The translations under genes and the position numbers were made by a program. Source: Corynebacterium kroppenstedtii DSM 44385 (GTDB lineage Bacteria > Actinomycetota > Actinomycetes > Mycobacteriales > Mycobacteriaceae). Taken from it: a stretch of DNA of 64,000 nt. Below the pieces are notes generated by a model. It did not search any database and was not told where the DNA came from. It worked only from the letters and a program-made list of their open reading frames with translations. Of the stretch, positions 32,162 to 41,737 are shown in pieces. Where the stretch lies: assembly GCF_000023145.1 (NCBI RefSeq), contig NC_012704.1, positions 1,488,001 through 1,552,000 on the forward strand, written 5' to 3'. Position 1 is the stretch's first letter; the number at the start of each line of letters is the position of its first letter.

Positions 32162-33805
32162 TTACTTGCCCGAGGACTTACGCGACACACTGATTTGTTC
32201 TTTACCCAACTCGGATTGCTCCATTGGGTCTACATCGGGCTCGTTGATAACAGGTTTGCCGTCGGAGGCCTGGAAGTTCTGCTTGAACTCATCCACAGCG
32301 GAGGAGAGCTCTGCCTTGGATTCGTCATTGAGTGGGGATCCACCCTCGACCTGCTCGAAGACACCAGCATGCTTCGAATGGAGGTGCTCAAGGAGTTCAG
32401 ATTCGAACCGACGAATATCTTCGACGGGAACGGAGTCAAAGTCGCCGTTACCAGCAAGGTAGATCGACACCATCTGGTCTTCCACAGCTTGCGGATGGTT
32501 CTCCGGCTGCTTCAGCAGCTCAACAAGGCGAGATCCGCGCTCCAGCTGTGCCTTGGAGGAATCGTCGAGGTCCGAGGCGAAAGCAGCGAATGCTTCCAAG
32601 TCGCGGTATGCGGCGAGGTCAATACGCAGCGAACCCGAAACCTTCTTCATACCCTTCGTCTGGGCGGCACCACCGACACGGGAGACCGACACACCGACGT
32701 TAATAGCGGGGCGAACACCCTGGTTGAAGAGGTCTGACTCCAAGAAGACCTGACCGTCGGTAATAGAAATGACGTTGGTCGGAATGAAGGCGGACACGTC
32801 GTTCGCTTTTGTCTCGATGATCGGCAGGGCCGTCATAGAGCCGCCACCCAAGTCGTCGGAGAGCTTAGCTGCACGCTCCAACAAGCGGGAGTGGAGGTAG
32901 AAAACGTCACCTGGGTACGCTTCACGTCCCGGCGGACGGCGCAGCAGCAAGGAGATGGCACGGTAGGCCTCAGCCTGCTTGGTGAGGTCATCGTAGATGA
33001 CCAGCACGTGCTTGCCTTTGTACATCCAGTGCTGTCCCAGTGCGGCACCGGCGAAGGGTGCGAGCCACTTAAAACCAGCTGAATCTGATGCGGGAGCAGC
33101 GACAATGGTGGTGTAATCCAGGGCGCCGTTGTCCTCTAGGGTCTTACGGACACCAGCGATTGTGGAGCCCTTCTGACCGATTGCGACATAAATGCAGCGA
33201 ACCTGCTTTTCCGGGTCCCCGGATTCCCAGTTGGCTTTCTGGTTAATGATGGTGTCGAGGCAAACAGCCGTCTTACCGGTTTTACGGTCACCAATGATGA
33301 GCTGTCGCTGGCCTCGCCCGATCGGGGTCATCGCGTCGATCGCTTTAATACCGGTCTGGAGTGGTTCCTCGACTGGTTGACGCATCAACACTGAGGGCGC
33401 CTGCAGTTCCAGGACGCGATCTTCTTCTGCCTCGATGGATCCCAGGCCGTCGATTGGCTGGCCCAGGGGGTTAATAACGCGGCCGAGGAATTTGTCCCCA
33501 ACCGGAATGGATAGGACCTCTCCGGTCCTTTTTACTTCGTCGCCTTCCCGCAAGGTCTCGTAGCTTCCCAAGACCACGACACCAACTTTATCGGTGTCAA
33601 GGTTTTGGGCGACGCCGATGACGCCACCTGGGAACTCGAGCAACTCATTAGCCATGACTGATGGCATACCCGAAACCTGGGCGATACCGTCAGCCGCACT
33701 AATGACCACGCCGACCTCCTCACGGGAGGCCTCCGCGGAGTAGCTCGAGGTGTAGTTCGCAATCGCGCTACGGATCTCGTCGGAGGAGATCGTCAGCTCC
33801 GCCAT
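32162..33805 (-). CDS. atpA: F1Fo ATP synthase alpha subunit
   Basis: This 547-residue alpha subunit has the nucleotide-binding loop GDRKTGKT, the N-terminal beta barrel and a long acidic C-terminal extension after about residue 510. Such an extension is known in mycobacteria and corynebacteria, where it suppresses ATP hydrolysis. I start at [10 protein letters not shown] (ATG with AGGAAG upstream); an 11-codon longer frame is less likely. Confidence 0.97.
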   Translation of the reverse strand: MAELTISSDEIRSAIANYTSSYSAEASREEVGVVISAADGIAQVSGMPSVMANELLEFPGGVIGVAQNLDTDKVGVVVLGSYETLREGDEVKRTGEVLSIPVGDKFLGRVINPLGQPIDGLGSIEAEEDRVLELQAPSVLMRQPVEEPLQTGIKAIDAMTPIGRGQRQLIIGDRKTGKTAVCLDTIINQKANWESGDPEKQVRCIYVAIGQKGSTIAGVRKTLEDNGALDYTTIVAAPASDSAGFKWLAPFAGAALGQHWMYKGKHVLVIYDDLTKQAEAYRAISLLLRRPPGREAYPGDVFYLHSRLLERAAKLSDDLGGGSMTALPIIETKANDVSAFIPTNVISITDGQVFLESDLFNQGVRPAINVGVSVSRVGGAAQTKGMKKVSGSLRIDLAAYRDLEAFAAFASDLDDSSKAQLERGSRLVELLKQPENHPQAVEDQMVSIYLAGNGDFDSVPVEDIRRFESELLEHLHSKHAGVFEQVEGGSPLNDESKAELSSAVDEFKQNFQASDGKPVINEPDVDPMEQSELGKEQISVSRKSSGK

Positions 33806-33901
33806 GTTCTTCCTGCTCTCGGTAGTCTCTTCCAGCATTACTTGTTTATTACGTCGTATTTCTGGTCGCGGTCACGACCGGCATTCCGTCCGCCGTGGGC
33901 G

Positions 33902-34717
33902 TCAGGCAAAAGCTCGCCGCAATTTCTCGAGTTTGCCCGATGTGCTGCCATCGATACGCTCATCTCCGACCCGGATGACCATTCCACCGAGGATGCTGGG
34001 ATCGACCTCTCCGTGGATGGACATCTTGTGACCATAAATTCGACCGAGCTTGTCAGCCAGGGTGGATCGTTGGGTATCGCTCAATTCGCCGGCAGTCACA
34101 ACATGAGCAACTTCGTACCCACGCAGCTGCGCTGCCTCCCGCGATAGCGTTTCACATGCTTCGACAGGACGTTGTTTAGCACGAGAAATCGCCTGCAAGG
34201 CAAGAGTTTCTGTAATTGAAGTAACTTTGCCGTACAAGACTGAGGCCAACAATTGGCGACGTCGGTCCGCACTAGCTTGTCGGTCTGCCAAAAGCATCTC
34301 CAGCTGTGGGGCGTCTTCAAGAACCCTCGCCAACTGGAACAACTCAGATTCGACGGTCGTGAGCTTGTCGTCTGCCTCGGCGGCGCGGAACAGAGCCCGG
34401 CGGCCAAGTTGAACAAGCCCATTGCGGAAATCGCGCGTATTCGACCAGTCTTTATCTACTGCAGAACGCAACACGCTGCGCGAAGCCTGATTGAGCTTCT
34501 CACCGAAAACGCGATCGGCAAGGTCTGCACGTTTCTCGGAGGACGCTGCGGGATCAATAAGCGCCACACGCAAGTCACGGTTGGAGTCCAAAACCTCAAC
34601 GACGTCGAAGAGCTCGGGTCCGATTTGTGCGCCGTCGACGGCGGCGTTGGACTGAGCAACGGTGTTGTCGAGGGTAGTCGCCAACTCGGTCATCGATTCT
34701 CGGCTCGCTGCGTGCAT
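33902..34717 (-). CDS. atpH: F1Fo ATP synthase delta subunit
   Basis: This 271-residue delta subunit links F1 to the peripheral stalk. It is longer than the enterobacterial form (about 177) because of an N-terminal extension. I start at the ATG of MHAASRESMTELA with GGGAAG upstream. An alternative GTG at 34726 would overlap the atpF stop as GTGA. It is tightly packed after atpF. Confidence 0.95.
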   Translation of the reverse strand: MHAASRESMTELATTLDNTVAQSNAAVDGAQIGPELFDVVEVLDSNRDLRVALIDPAASSEKRADLADRVFGEKLNQASRSVLRSAVDKDWSNTRDFRNGLVQLGRRALFRAAEADDKLTTVESELFQLARVLEDAPQLEMLLADRQASADRRRQLLASVLYGKVTSITETLALQAISRAKQRPVEACETLSREAAQLRGYEVAHVVTAGELSDTQRSTLADKLGRIYGHKMSIHGEVDPSILGGMVIRVGDERIDGSTSGKLEKLRRAFA

Positions 34718-34722
34718 ACTGA

Positions 34723-35280
34723 TCACTTCCCTGCCGGAATGTCATCCAAGGAAGACAGGAAAGAATCCACTGTCTCCGCGCGCTTGGCATCGTCGGATAG
34801 ATGAGAGCCGAGGAGCTTCTCCGCCAGATCGACCGAATTCTGACCCATATCCTTACGCAGGTCAGCGACGACGGCATCACGCTGAGCAGCAAGTTGCTTT
34901 TCGCCTTGAGCGATAATGCGGTTGCTTTCCTCCGTTGCTTCGGTCTTCATATCCGCAACGATCTTTTGCCCGTCAGCACGAGCTTCGTCGCGAATACGAG
35001 CGGCCGCTGCACGAGCCTCAGCGAGCTGGTCATTGTATTTTTGCAACGCAGCCTTCGCCTCGGATTGCGCGGCCTCCGCACGTTGAATACCGCCTTCAAT
35101 GCGATCTTCACGCTCAGAAAGAACCTCTTGGAACTTCGGAAGAACAAACTTCCAGAAAAGCCATAGGATCAGTACGAAGCAGACGATGGACCAGACGAGG
35201 TCGTATGGCAAAGGGAGAAGCGGCAAGTTGCCCTTTTCGAGAGGCAGCGTGTCCTCAGCCAAAATAAGTGAGTTCGTCAT
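34723..35280 (-). CDS. atpF: F1Fo ATP synthase b subunit
   Basis: This 185-residue peripheral-stalk subunit has one membrane helix at about 28-48 ([19 protein letters not shown]). A long Ala/Glu/Arg-rich coiled coil (50-160) reaches up to F1. The start is ATG. It lies between atpE and atpH in the usual order. Confidence 0.96.
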   Translation of the reverse strand: MTNSLILAEDTLPLEKGNLPLLPLPYDLVWSIVCFVLILWLFWKFVLPKFQEVLSEREDRIEGGIQRAEAAQSEAKAALQKYNDQLAEARAAAARIRDEARADGQKIVADMKTEATEESNRIIAQGEKQLAAQRDAVVADLRKDMGQNSVDLAEKLLGSHLSDDAKRAETVDSFLSSLDDIPAGK

Positions 35281-35332
35281 AGTCTCCAGCTTTCGCTATT
35301 TCGAATATCAGGATGTAGTGAAAACAACCTGA

Positions 35333-35587
<255 letters not shown>

Positions 35588-35647
35588 TCAAAATGCCGTT
35601 GGTTTTCCAACGACGTATTCGTGAAAAACTTCGAGTGGGGTGTTCAG

Positions 35648-36502
35648 TTAGTGTTCGTCCGCATGCAGGGAAAGCTCAATGTACACCGCAGTCAGCAGGG
35701 CGAAAATGTACGCCTGCAGGAAAATCACCAAAATCTCAAACAGCGAGAAGGCAAAGGCTGCCGCGATGGTAAAGCCGGACGCAACAAGCCAGCCGTTCAT
35801 CTGCCAGAAGAAGAAGTTGGTTGCCGAGTACAAGAGCACCAGCACGATGTGACCTGACAGCATATTGGCCATAAGACGAATGGTCAGCGTGACAGGCCTC
35901 AAAATGAAGGTCGAGAAGAACTCAATCGGTACGACCAAGAAATAGAGAAGGAAAGGCAACCCCGGAATTACCAGAGAGCTCTTCATGTACTTCCCGAACC
36001 CGTACCGCTTGGCACCTGCGTAGATCATGCAGATGTAGGCAACCACAGCCAAGAGCAGCGGCATACCGATACGAGCATTGGGGGAAACGTTCAAGAACGG
36101 GATCACCGATGGTGCGTTCATGAACAGCACAAGGAAGAAGATCGTGGAAATTATCGGAAGGAAGCGACGTCCTTCTTTTCGACCAAGAATCTCCTCACTG
36201 ATGTGGATACGGACGAAATCCAACAAGTACTCAGCGACGTTCTGCACGCCACGCGGAACCAACTTCGGCTTCCGCATAGCGAAGAAGAAGAACAGCCCCA
36301 TGAGCACCATCACGAGGAGTCGGACGAACATGATGCGGTCGATGGCGAACCAACCGTCGGCAAAATTACCGAACCAAAGGTTGATGTGATCACCATTCGA
36401 CGCACCGTCGGGACAGCGTGGCTCACCGTCACTGCCGGTCCCGCAAACGAACCCCGGGAAAAAGTCGTGGTCCAGATCTGGGGCGTGGAAATGCCCCTTC
36501 AT
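35648..36502 (-). CDS. atpB: F1Fo ATP synthase a subunit
   Basis: This 284-residue proton-channel subunit keeps the essential Arg in TIRLMANMLSGH of helix 5. The C-terminal ILVIFLQAYIFALLTAVYI is also typical. The N-terminal 50 residues are hydrophilic with two Cys (GFVCGTG, PRCPDG), a possible external disulfide. I start at the ATG of MKGHFHAPD; a TTG two codons earlier is possible. No strong ribosome site is seen. A structured leader of about 160 nt lies upstream. Confidence 0.96.
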   Translation of the reverse strand: MKGHFHAPDLDHDFFPGFVCGTGSDGEPRCPDGASNGDHINLWFGNFADGWFAIDRIMFVRLLVMVLMGLFFFFAMRKPKLVPRGVQNVAEYLLDFVRIHISEEILGRKEGRRFLPIISTIFFLVLFMNAPSVIPFLNVSPNARIGMPLLLAVVAYICMIYAGAKRYGFGKYMKSSLVIPGLPFLLYFLVVPIEFFSTFILRPVTLTIRLMANMLSGHIVLVLLYSATNFFFWQMNGWLVASGFTIAAAFAFSLFEILVIFLQAYIFALLTAVYIELSLHADEH

Positions 36503-36543
36503 GGACAAGGTTGTAACGCTCAGCGTTCTCTCCCGTGTTCGGG

Positions 36544-36568
36544 CCGCTTTCTGCCAAACAGAAAGCGG
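36544..36568 (-). promoter_or_regulatory. Stem-loop in the atpB leader
   Basis: CCGCTTTCTG and CAGAAAGCGG form a perfect 10-bp stem with a 5-nt loop, 42 nt before the atpB ATG. There is no T run, so it looks like an mRNA leader structure rather than a terminator. Confidence 0.5.
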
Positions 36569-36668
36569 TGCGATGGAGGTCTATGTGCATAGCCCACCGC
36601 GGATTCCGTCGCACATCATCGCGGGGGCCCGGGGGTTATTCGGGGGTGGCTACGCATAGCGACTTTTC

Positions 36669-36674
36669 CTTATA
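36669..36674 (-). promoter_or_regulatory. Candidate -10 element for the atp operon
   Basis: On the minus strand the hexamer reads TATAAG, about 165 bp before atpB and within the 268-bp gap after the AtpI-like gene. No good -35 is visible, as is common in corynebacteria. Low certainty. Confidence 0.3.
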
Positions 36675-36770
36675 ACCCGCAGTTGACGATAGCAGCTTAA
36701 TTCAGGTTTTTCCCAAGCGATCTCTCAATCCGACCCCCCTAAAACTACACCTGATTCACCCCCATGCAGG

Positions 36771-37415
36771 CTATTGCTGGTGGTCCCGTTCTTCTGCCCA
36801 TTCTCGGTCAGCGATATAGGTCACACGAGCGGTCAAAACACCCCATGTTTCTGAGACCAATCCGACGATTAACGCGGCGATCACCGTGACCGCCAACGCT
36901 AGGTGGTCATAGAAATACATGTTCTTCAGAACAACCAAGACGAGTAAGACAACGACAACTTTGAGCAGCCACGTCCCCATCACCACAGCCATCGTCGTTT
37001 GTGGATTAGTCCGGGAGGTGATGAGCACACTCACGATAGTGAGCAAAACGAAAGCACCACCGATGACAGAACCGATGAGCGCTCCCCAGACGCCTCGCAT
37101 CCCTGATTGTCCACCCCAGGCCAACAACGAAACCACAGCTAGACAGGCAATTGCGATACCCCCCAGGCGCGCAGCCTTCAGCAGCGGCCACCGTGGATCC
37201 GACACGTGCCGGTTCCTCTTCGCAATCACGTCGTCGATAGGAGAAGCACCGTCGGTAAACGAGCTAGCCGACGAGTCCGACGTTTCAGAAGAGTTCTGTC
37301 CATCGGATTGTTCCGGTGTACTCGCGCCGGAACAATCCGATGCGAAAGTGGAATATGGAGACGTCGGCTTCGACGAGGCGCTGTTCGGTTTGCCAGAGGA
37401 GTGGGAATCAGTCAC
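36771..37415 (-). CDS. atpI: AtpI-like membrane protein with a Ser-rich N-terminal tail
   Basis: This 214-residue protein has a disordered Ser/Asp/Thr-rich N-terminus (1-75) and four hydrophobic helices (about 84-103, 109-132, 140-162, 168-190). Position before atpB and helix pattern fit the AtpI/ATP synthase protein I group, which assists c-ring or magnesium handling. The GTG start overlaps the wecA stop as GTGA, indicating coupled translation. The tail DNA contains a perfect 16-bp inverted repeat. AtpI identity rests on context and topology, not on a firm motif. Confidence 0.7.
   Translation of the reverse strand: MTDSHSSGKPNSASSKPTSPYSTFASDCSGASTPEQSDGQNSSETSDSSASSFTDGASPIDDVIAKRNRHVSDPRWPLLKAARLGGIAIACLAVVSLLAWGGQSGMRGVWGALIGSVIGGAFVLLTIVSVLITSRTNPQTTMAVVMGTWLLKVVVVLLVLVVLKNMYFYDHLALAVTVIAALIVGLVSETWGVLTARVTYIADREWAEERDHQQ
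37301..37342. repeat. Perfect 16-bp inverted repeat inside the atpI coding region
   Basis: CATCGGATTGTTCCGG (37301-37316) is repeated in exact inversion (37327-37342) with a 10-nt loop. It encodes part of the Ser-rich tail (DCSG ... PEQSDG). No T run follows on either strand. Confidence 0.85.
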
Positions 37416-38551
37416 GCTGGCTGATTGTAGCGGTCCGGGTGCCGACGATCACGCGAGCGCGGTACAGACGTAATCCCGACGGCGATGATGATCGCTAACC
37501 CCACCGCAATGAGGGTAATGTCCGTCGGCAAAATTGTTGCTGCCACTGCGCTGAATGCGACGACGCTCACCCACGTGTAGAGCACAAGGACCACCCGTCG
37601 GTGTGTGTGCCCGAGCTGGAGCAGCCTGTGGTGCAGGTGCTTTTTATCAGGGGCGAACGGGCTTTTGCCATGACCGACACGACGGACAACAGCCATGATG
37701 AGGTCAAGCATCGGGATGAACACACTCGCTGCCACCACGATGATCGGGCTCAGCAGCGCGAAAATATCGGCGGCACCATAAAGCGACATCGTGATGCGGC
37801 CAGATGCTGAGGTCGATGCCGCCGCGAGGAGAAGGCCGATCAGCATGGATCCCGTGTCGCCCATGAAAATCCGGCTCGGCTCAAAGTTGTGGGGCAAAAA
37901 GCCTGCGCAGGCTCCGATCAAGACGGCGGAAATAATGGCCGGCGGATAAGCGCTCACCGCTCCCCCTTGGTCGTGAAGAATGGTGAGCGAAAACGCGAAG
38001 AGCGAGATTCCAGCGATCCCCCCGACGCCGGCCGCCAACCCGTCGAGACCGTCGACAAAGTTAATCGCGTTGATCAGGGTGACGGTGAAGACAACAGTCG
38101 GGACTGTGGACTGGACTTGATCCAGAATCACCGTGGTGCCCCCATGCCAGGGAACGTAGAGGAGGTACCAACTCAGCCCCAGCAAACTCATGACGGTCGC
38201 GCCCGCGATCTGCCCGACCAGTTTCACGAGAGCCGGAATGTCATACAAATCATCGATAATGCCAACAACAACGATGATGAGGGCAGCCCATAACACGGCT
38301 CTCAAGTCCGGAGTCATGGGAGGAAATCCGCGGTTCAACGCCGGTAATTGGTTGGCCACCAGTAAGGCTGCAATGACGCCGGTGAACATCGCGACTCCCC
38401 CCAACCGCGGTCGGGGCTGTTTATGAACGTCACGCGCACGCGGGATAGCTACTCTGCCGGTCCGCACCATGACGGATCGTATGCATCCTGTTGTCAGGAA
38501 CGTCACGATGCAGCCCGTGCAGAGAACAAGGATGAGTTCCCGAATGGGCAC
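37412..38551 (-). CDS. wecA: Undecaprenyl/decaprenyl-phosphate GlcNAc-1-phosphate transferase
   Basis: This polytopic enzyme of the MraY/WecA family moves GlcNAc 1-phosphate from UDP-GlcNAc onto the lipid carrier. In corynebacteria it starts the arabinogalactan linker. Conserved loops are present: GIIDDLYDIP, NFVDGLDGLAAG and FMGDTGS. A His-rich motif (KKHLHHRLL) marks the UDP-sugar site. I choose the GTG at 38551 (379 residues), since GGGGGA lies just upstream and the product matches the family N-terminus. An ATG at 38590 is the alternative. It overlaps atpI by 4 nt. Confidence 0.92.
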   Translation of the reverse strand: MPIRELILVLCTGCIVTFLTTGCIRSVMVRTGRVAIPRARDVHKQPRPRLGGVAMFTGVIAALLVANQLPALNRGFPPMTPDLRAVLWAALIIVVVGIIDDLYDIPALVKLVGQIAGATVMSLLGLSWYLLYVPWHGGTTVILDQVQSTVPTVVFTVTLINAINFVDGLDGLAAGVGGIAGISLFAFSLTILHDQGGAVSAYPPAIISAVLIGACAGFLPHNFEPSRIFMGDTGSMLIGLLLAAASTSASGRITMSLYGAADIFALLSPIIVVAASVFIPMLDLIMAVVRRVGHGKSPFAPDKKHLHHRLLQLGHTHRRVVLVLYTWVSVVAFSAVAATILPTDITLIAVGLAIIIAVGITSVPRSRDRRHPDRYNQPA

Positions 38552-38654
38552 ACCGGTTCCCCCCACCGCTGATTGTGCACAAACGATCATGATGTTTCTC
38601 TACCCCGCATTCCCTGGACTATCCGCGCACGTGAGGCCGTTCTTTCCCCTCGAA

Positions 38655-39311
38655 CTATCTCTGACGCAGCGTAGCAGGGCTCGTTCCGATGACCTCGGAA
38701 ATGCGTTCTGCAGAAATCGCCCCTTCACGCAAAAGATGAGGGGTGGGCGAGGTCAGATCAATGATGGTTGACGGCTCCCCAATCGTCGCCTCCCCATCAT
38801 CCAAATAGACGGATACTTCGCTTCCCAGCATCTGCTTCGCGGCAATTGCCGACGTCGCAGGCGGCTGCCCCGAAATATTCGCGGAGCTCACCGCCATGGG
38901 GCCTGTGGCTCTCAAAAGCTCAATCGCCACCGGCTGCAGCGGCATCCGAAGCATCACTGATCCGTTGGTATCCCCAAGGTCCCAGGGCAACGACGGAGCT
39001 TGCGTCACCACGAAAGACAGTCCCCCAGGCCAGAATGCTTGGACTAATTCGCGCATCCGCGGAGTGACTGTTTGCACCAGGCCGTCGACGGTGTCCCATG
39101 ATCCAACCAGCACGGGAACGGGCATGTCAGGGCCACGATGCTTCGCCCGCAACAGCGCGGCAACAGCGTCGTTATCGAATGCATCGCACCCGATCCCGTA
39201 GACGGTGTCGGTGGGGATAACGACCAGCCGCCCGCCCTTTACTGCGCTCTGGGCAGCCTCGAGGCCACGACGTCGTTCGTCTTGGTCAGTGCAATCGTAA
39301 ATTGTGCTCAT
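38655..39311 (-). CDS. L-threonylcarbamoyladenylate synthase (Sua5/YrdC/TsaC family)
   Basis: This 219-residue enzyme makes threonylcarbamoyl-AMP for the t6A37 modification of ANN-decoding tRNAs. Family features are VIPTDTVYGIGCDAF, a KHRGPDMPVPVLV segment and MAVSSANISGQPP. The extra C-terminal Sua5 domain is absent, so it is the TsaC-type length. The ATG at 39311 lies 8 nt after prmC. A longer frame starting 12 codons earlier is not supported. Confidence 0.93.
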   Translation of the reverse strand: MSTIYDCTDQDERRRGLEAAQSAVKGGRLVVIPTDTVYGIGCDAFDNDAVAALLRAKHRGPDMPVPVLVGSWDTVDGLVQTVTPRMRELVQAFWPGGLSFVVTQAPSLPWDLGDTNGSVMLRMPLQPVAIELLRATGPMAVSSANISGQPPATSAIAAKQMLGSEVSVYLDDGEATIGEPSTIIDLTSPTPHLLREGAISAERISEVIGTSPATLRQR

Positions 39312-39319
39312 GAGTGTTA

Positions 39320-40486
39320 TTACGCTTTCCTCGTGTGTACGGCCCAAATGCCCGTCACAAACCTATCGCGTCCGGCTAAGTCCTTATGTATTTCTACATC
39401 GGTAAAGCCGTGATCGTTCAAGCATTGTGAGGTCACAGGCCCGTTCAGCTCGTCGTGTTCCACAGCCACGACGGTGCCGGGGCCGGACAAATCCTCAACC
39501 ACGGCCATCATCGGCACGATCACGCTCATTCCGTCCGCACCTGCGAAAACGGCGTCATGAGGATCGGCCGCGACTTCGGGCGAAATCGCGGTGTTCTCGG
39601 GAACATAGGGTGGATTCGAAACAACGATATCCACCTCCAGCTCAGGCGTCGTTTCACGCGTCGGTTCAGGATTGTCACTGTCACACCTCTCCCGATCACA
39701 CATGTCCCGGCCACACAAGTCCCGAATGCTTTTCACGATAGTGGGATCTGTGACATCCCCTGCGCACAGGCTCACCGAGAGCTGATCGACGTCATCCTCT
39801 GACAGGCCAGCATCTAACGCTTCGGCCCGCCAATTCTGCATGAAGGCCTCGACGTTGCGACGGGCGTAATCTAGTGCGACGTCACTCGTGTCAACGCCAA
39901 CGATGCAGATTCGTGGGAGTCTGCCGACGCTTCCCACGTGCGGATTGACGGCCTTCTGCTCCCGAAAGTCGCGATGAAGGGACAACAACGCGTTACCCGC
40001 CGCGTGTGCAACACCCAACGCCAAGGTTCCGGGCCCGGTACACAAGTCAACGATGGTGTAATCCGTCGGCACAGGCTTCGAAGATCCGTCTTTATCGGAC
40101 CGATTATCCAATGCCCTGCGGAGTTGTTTTCCCGCCCATTCCACGATCAATTCGGTTTCCGGACGGGGAACAAAAGCCCCCGGGCCAACCAGTAAGTCGA
40201 TCCCAGCGAACCGCACCGTCCCCATAATGTGCTGCAGGGGTTCCCGCTGCTCACGTCGGCTAATGCACGATTCGAAAAACTCGGCCGTGTCGGGATCGAC
40301 GTGGTCTTGGCGTCGGAAGAATAACGAGGACCGTGTGACCGGTTCCGCACCCGGCGCGCCCTTAACAGTGAGCGCATGTGCCATCAGTAGCTCAGCATCG
40401 ACTCGTGGAGAATCCACCCCCGCAGCGCGCAGTCGTCCGCCGGCATTGTTGATCATCTGGCGAACAGATGTACGGGGATACGTCAT
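39320..40486 (-). CDS. prmC: Release factor glutamine methyltransferase
   Basis: This 388-residue enzyme N5-methylates the GGQ glutamine of release factors. SAM motif I reads [13 protein letters not shown] and the catalytic NPPY sits in [10 protein letters not shown]. Usual length is about 280. The excess consists of three charged insertions: about 125-140, about 165-195, and one at about 255-285 that carries three tandem pentapeptides of the type R-D/E-x-C-G/D. The ATG overlaps the prfA stop as ATGA, so enzyme and substrate are translationally coupled. Confidence 0.93.
39680..39724. repeat. Three 15-bp tandem repeats in prmC encoding Cys pentapeptides
   Basis: The 45 bases encode [15 protein letters not shown], three degenerate copies of one 15-bp unit. 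Each unit has one Cys, so the Cys are spaced every fifth residue. They lie in a surface insertion upstream of the NPPY motif. Confidence 0.75.
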
Positions 40487-41556
40487 TCTGCCTCGAGTCG
40501 CTCGGCGCGCTCTGCGGACTGCAGCGCAGAGAAGAGGTCATCCAGGTCGCCGTCGAGAACCTGGTCGAGGTTGTGCGCCTTGTAATTAATTCTGTGGTCA
40601 GAAATGCGGTTTTCGGGGAAATTGTATGTACGAATTCGCTCCGAACGATCCATGGTCCGCACCTGAGCAGCACGATCAGCCGACGCCGCAGCCTCTGCTT
40701 CTTCTTCCTTCATCTGTTGCAACCGAGCGGCCAGAACCTGCATCGCGCGTGCCTTGTTCTGGATTTGGCTACGTTCTTTCTGACACGTCACAATCAGGCC
40801 CGTCGGCAAGTGTGTGATGCGGACAGCGGAGTCCGTCGTGTTCACACCCTGGCCACCTTTACCGGATGAGCGATACACATCGACGCGAATGTCCTTGTCA
40901 TCAATCTCGACATCCTCAATCTCATCCGGTTCCGGATAAACGAGGACACCGGCAGCGGAAGTCTGGATACGTCCCTGGGATTCGGTGACGGGAACTCGCT
41001 GAACACGGTGGACACCGCCCTCAAACTTGAACACGCTCCACGCACCGTCCCGGGACGGTTTCTTGGAGCGAATAGACATGGTGATGTCTTTAATTCCCCC
41101 GAGGTCCGTGGGAGCGTCGTCCAGGACGTCGATCGCGAAGCCGTGTTTGTCCGCGTAGCGCTGGTACATCCGCACTAATTCGCCGGCGAAGAGGGCCGCT
41201 TCTTCTCCGCCCGCACCGGACTTCACTTCCATCACAATGTCATCGCCATCATGGGGATCCCGCGGAGCCAAAAGGTCAGCTAGCTTATCCGATAGCTCCT
41301 CTTTTTCCTCCCGAAGACGCTCGGCCTCCGCAGCGAATTCCTGGTCTTCGTGGGCCATTTCCTCAGCGGCTTCGAGATCGTCGGTGACGGCATTTAACCG
41401 GTCATTCGTCTGAATGATGGGCTGAAGCTCAGAGAACCGCTTCCCCACCTTCCGCGCGCGAGCAGCGTCGTTGTGCAAATCAGGATCAGCTAATTGAGCT
41501 TCGAGCCCTTGATATTCCGAAACAATGTCGTCGACCGCCGAAACATGCGTCGCCAT
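40483..41556 (-). CDS. prfA: Peptide chain release factor 1
   Basis: This 357-residue factor reads UAA and UAG stops. The codon-recognition tripeptide is Pro-Val-Thr (189-191) in [10 protein letters not shown]. The catalytic GGQ is at 234-236. N-terminal coiled coils and the C-terminal domain are complete. The start is ATG. It follows rho by 181 bp with a hairpin in between, and it overlaps prmC by 4 nt. Confidence 0.97.
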
Positions 41557-41655
41557 GACCCAGAGTGCTCCTTTAACTGCTCACTACAAATACCGGTAAC
41601 TACACGAATATAGCGCGACGGCGGCGGCTCAACCGAACCACCGCCCGCACCGTGA

Positions 41656-41677
41656 CCAGGAGAGCTTTACCTCCTGG
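41656..41677 (-). terminator. Weak hairpin between rho and prfA
   Basis: CCAGGAG pairs with CTCCTGG across an 8-nt loop (AGCTTTAC). No T run follows on the minus strand, so it could be an attenuator or RNA-processing site rather than an intrinsic terminator. Confidence 0.35.
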
Positions 41678-41737
41678 CGCCACTACTTCACATCACTGCC
41701 TGGCTTCACCGCTTAGCGTCGCGCATAAGGGGACGAA

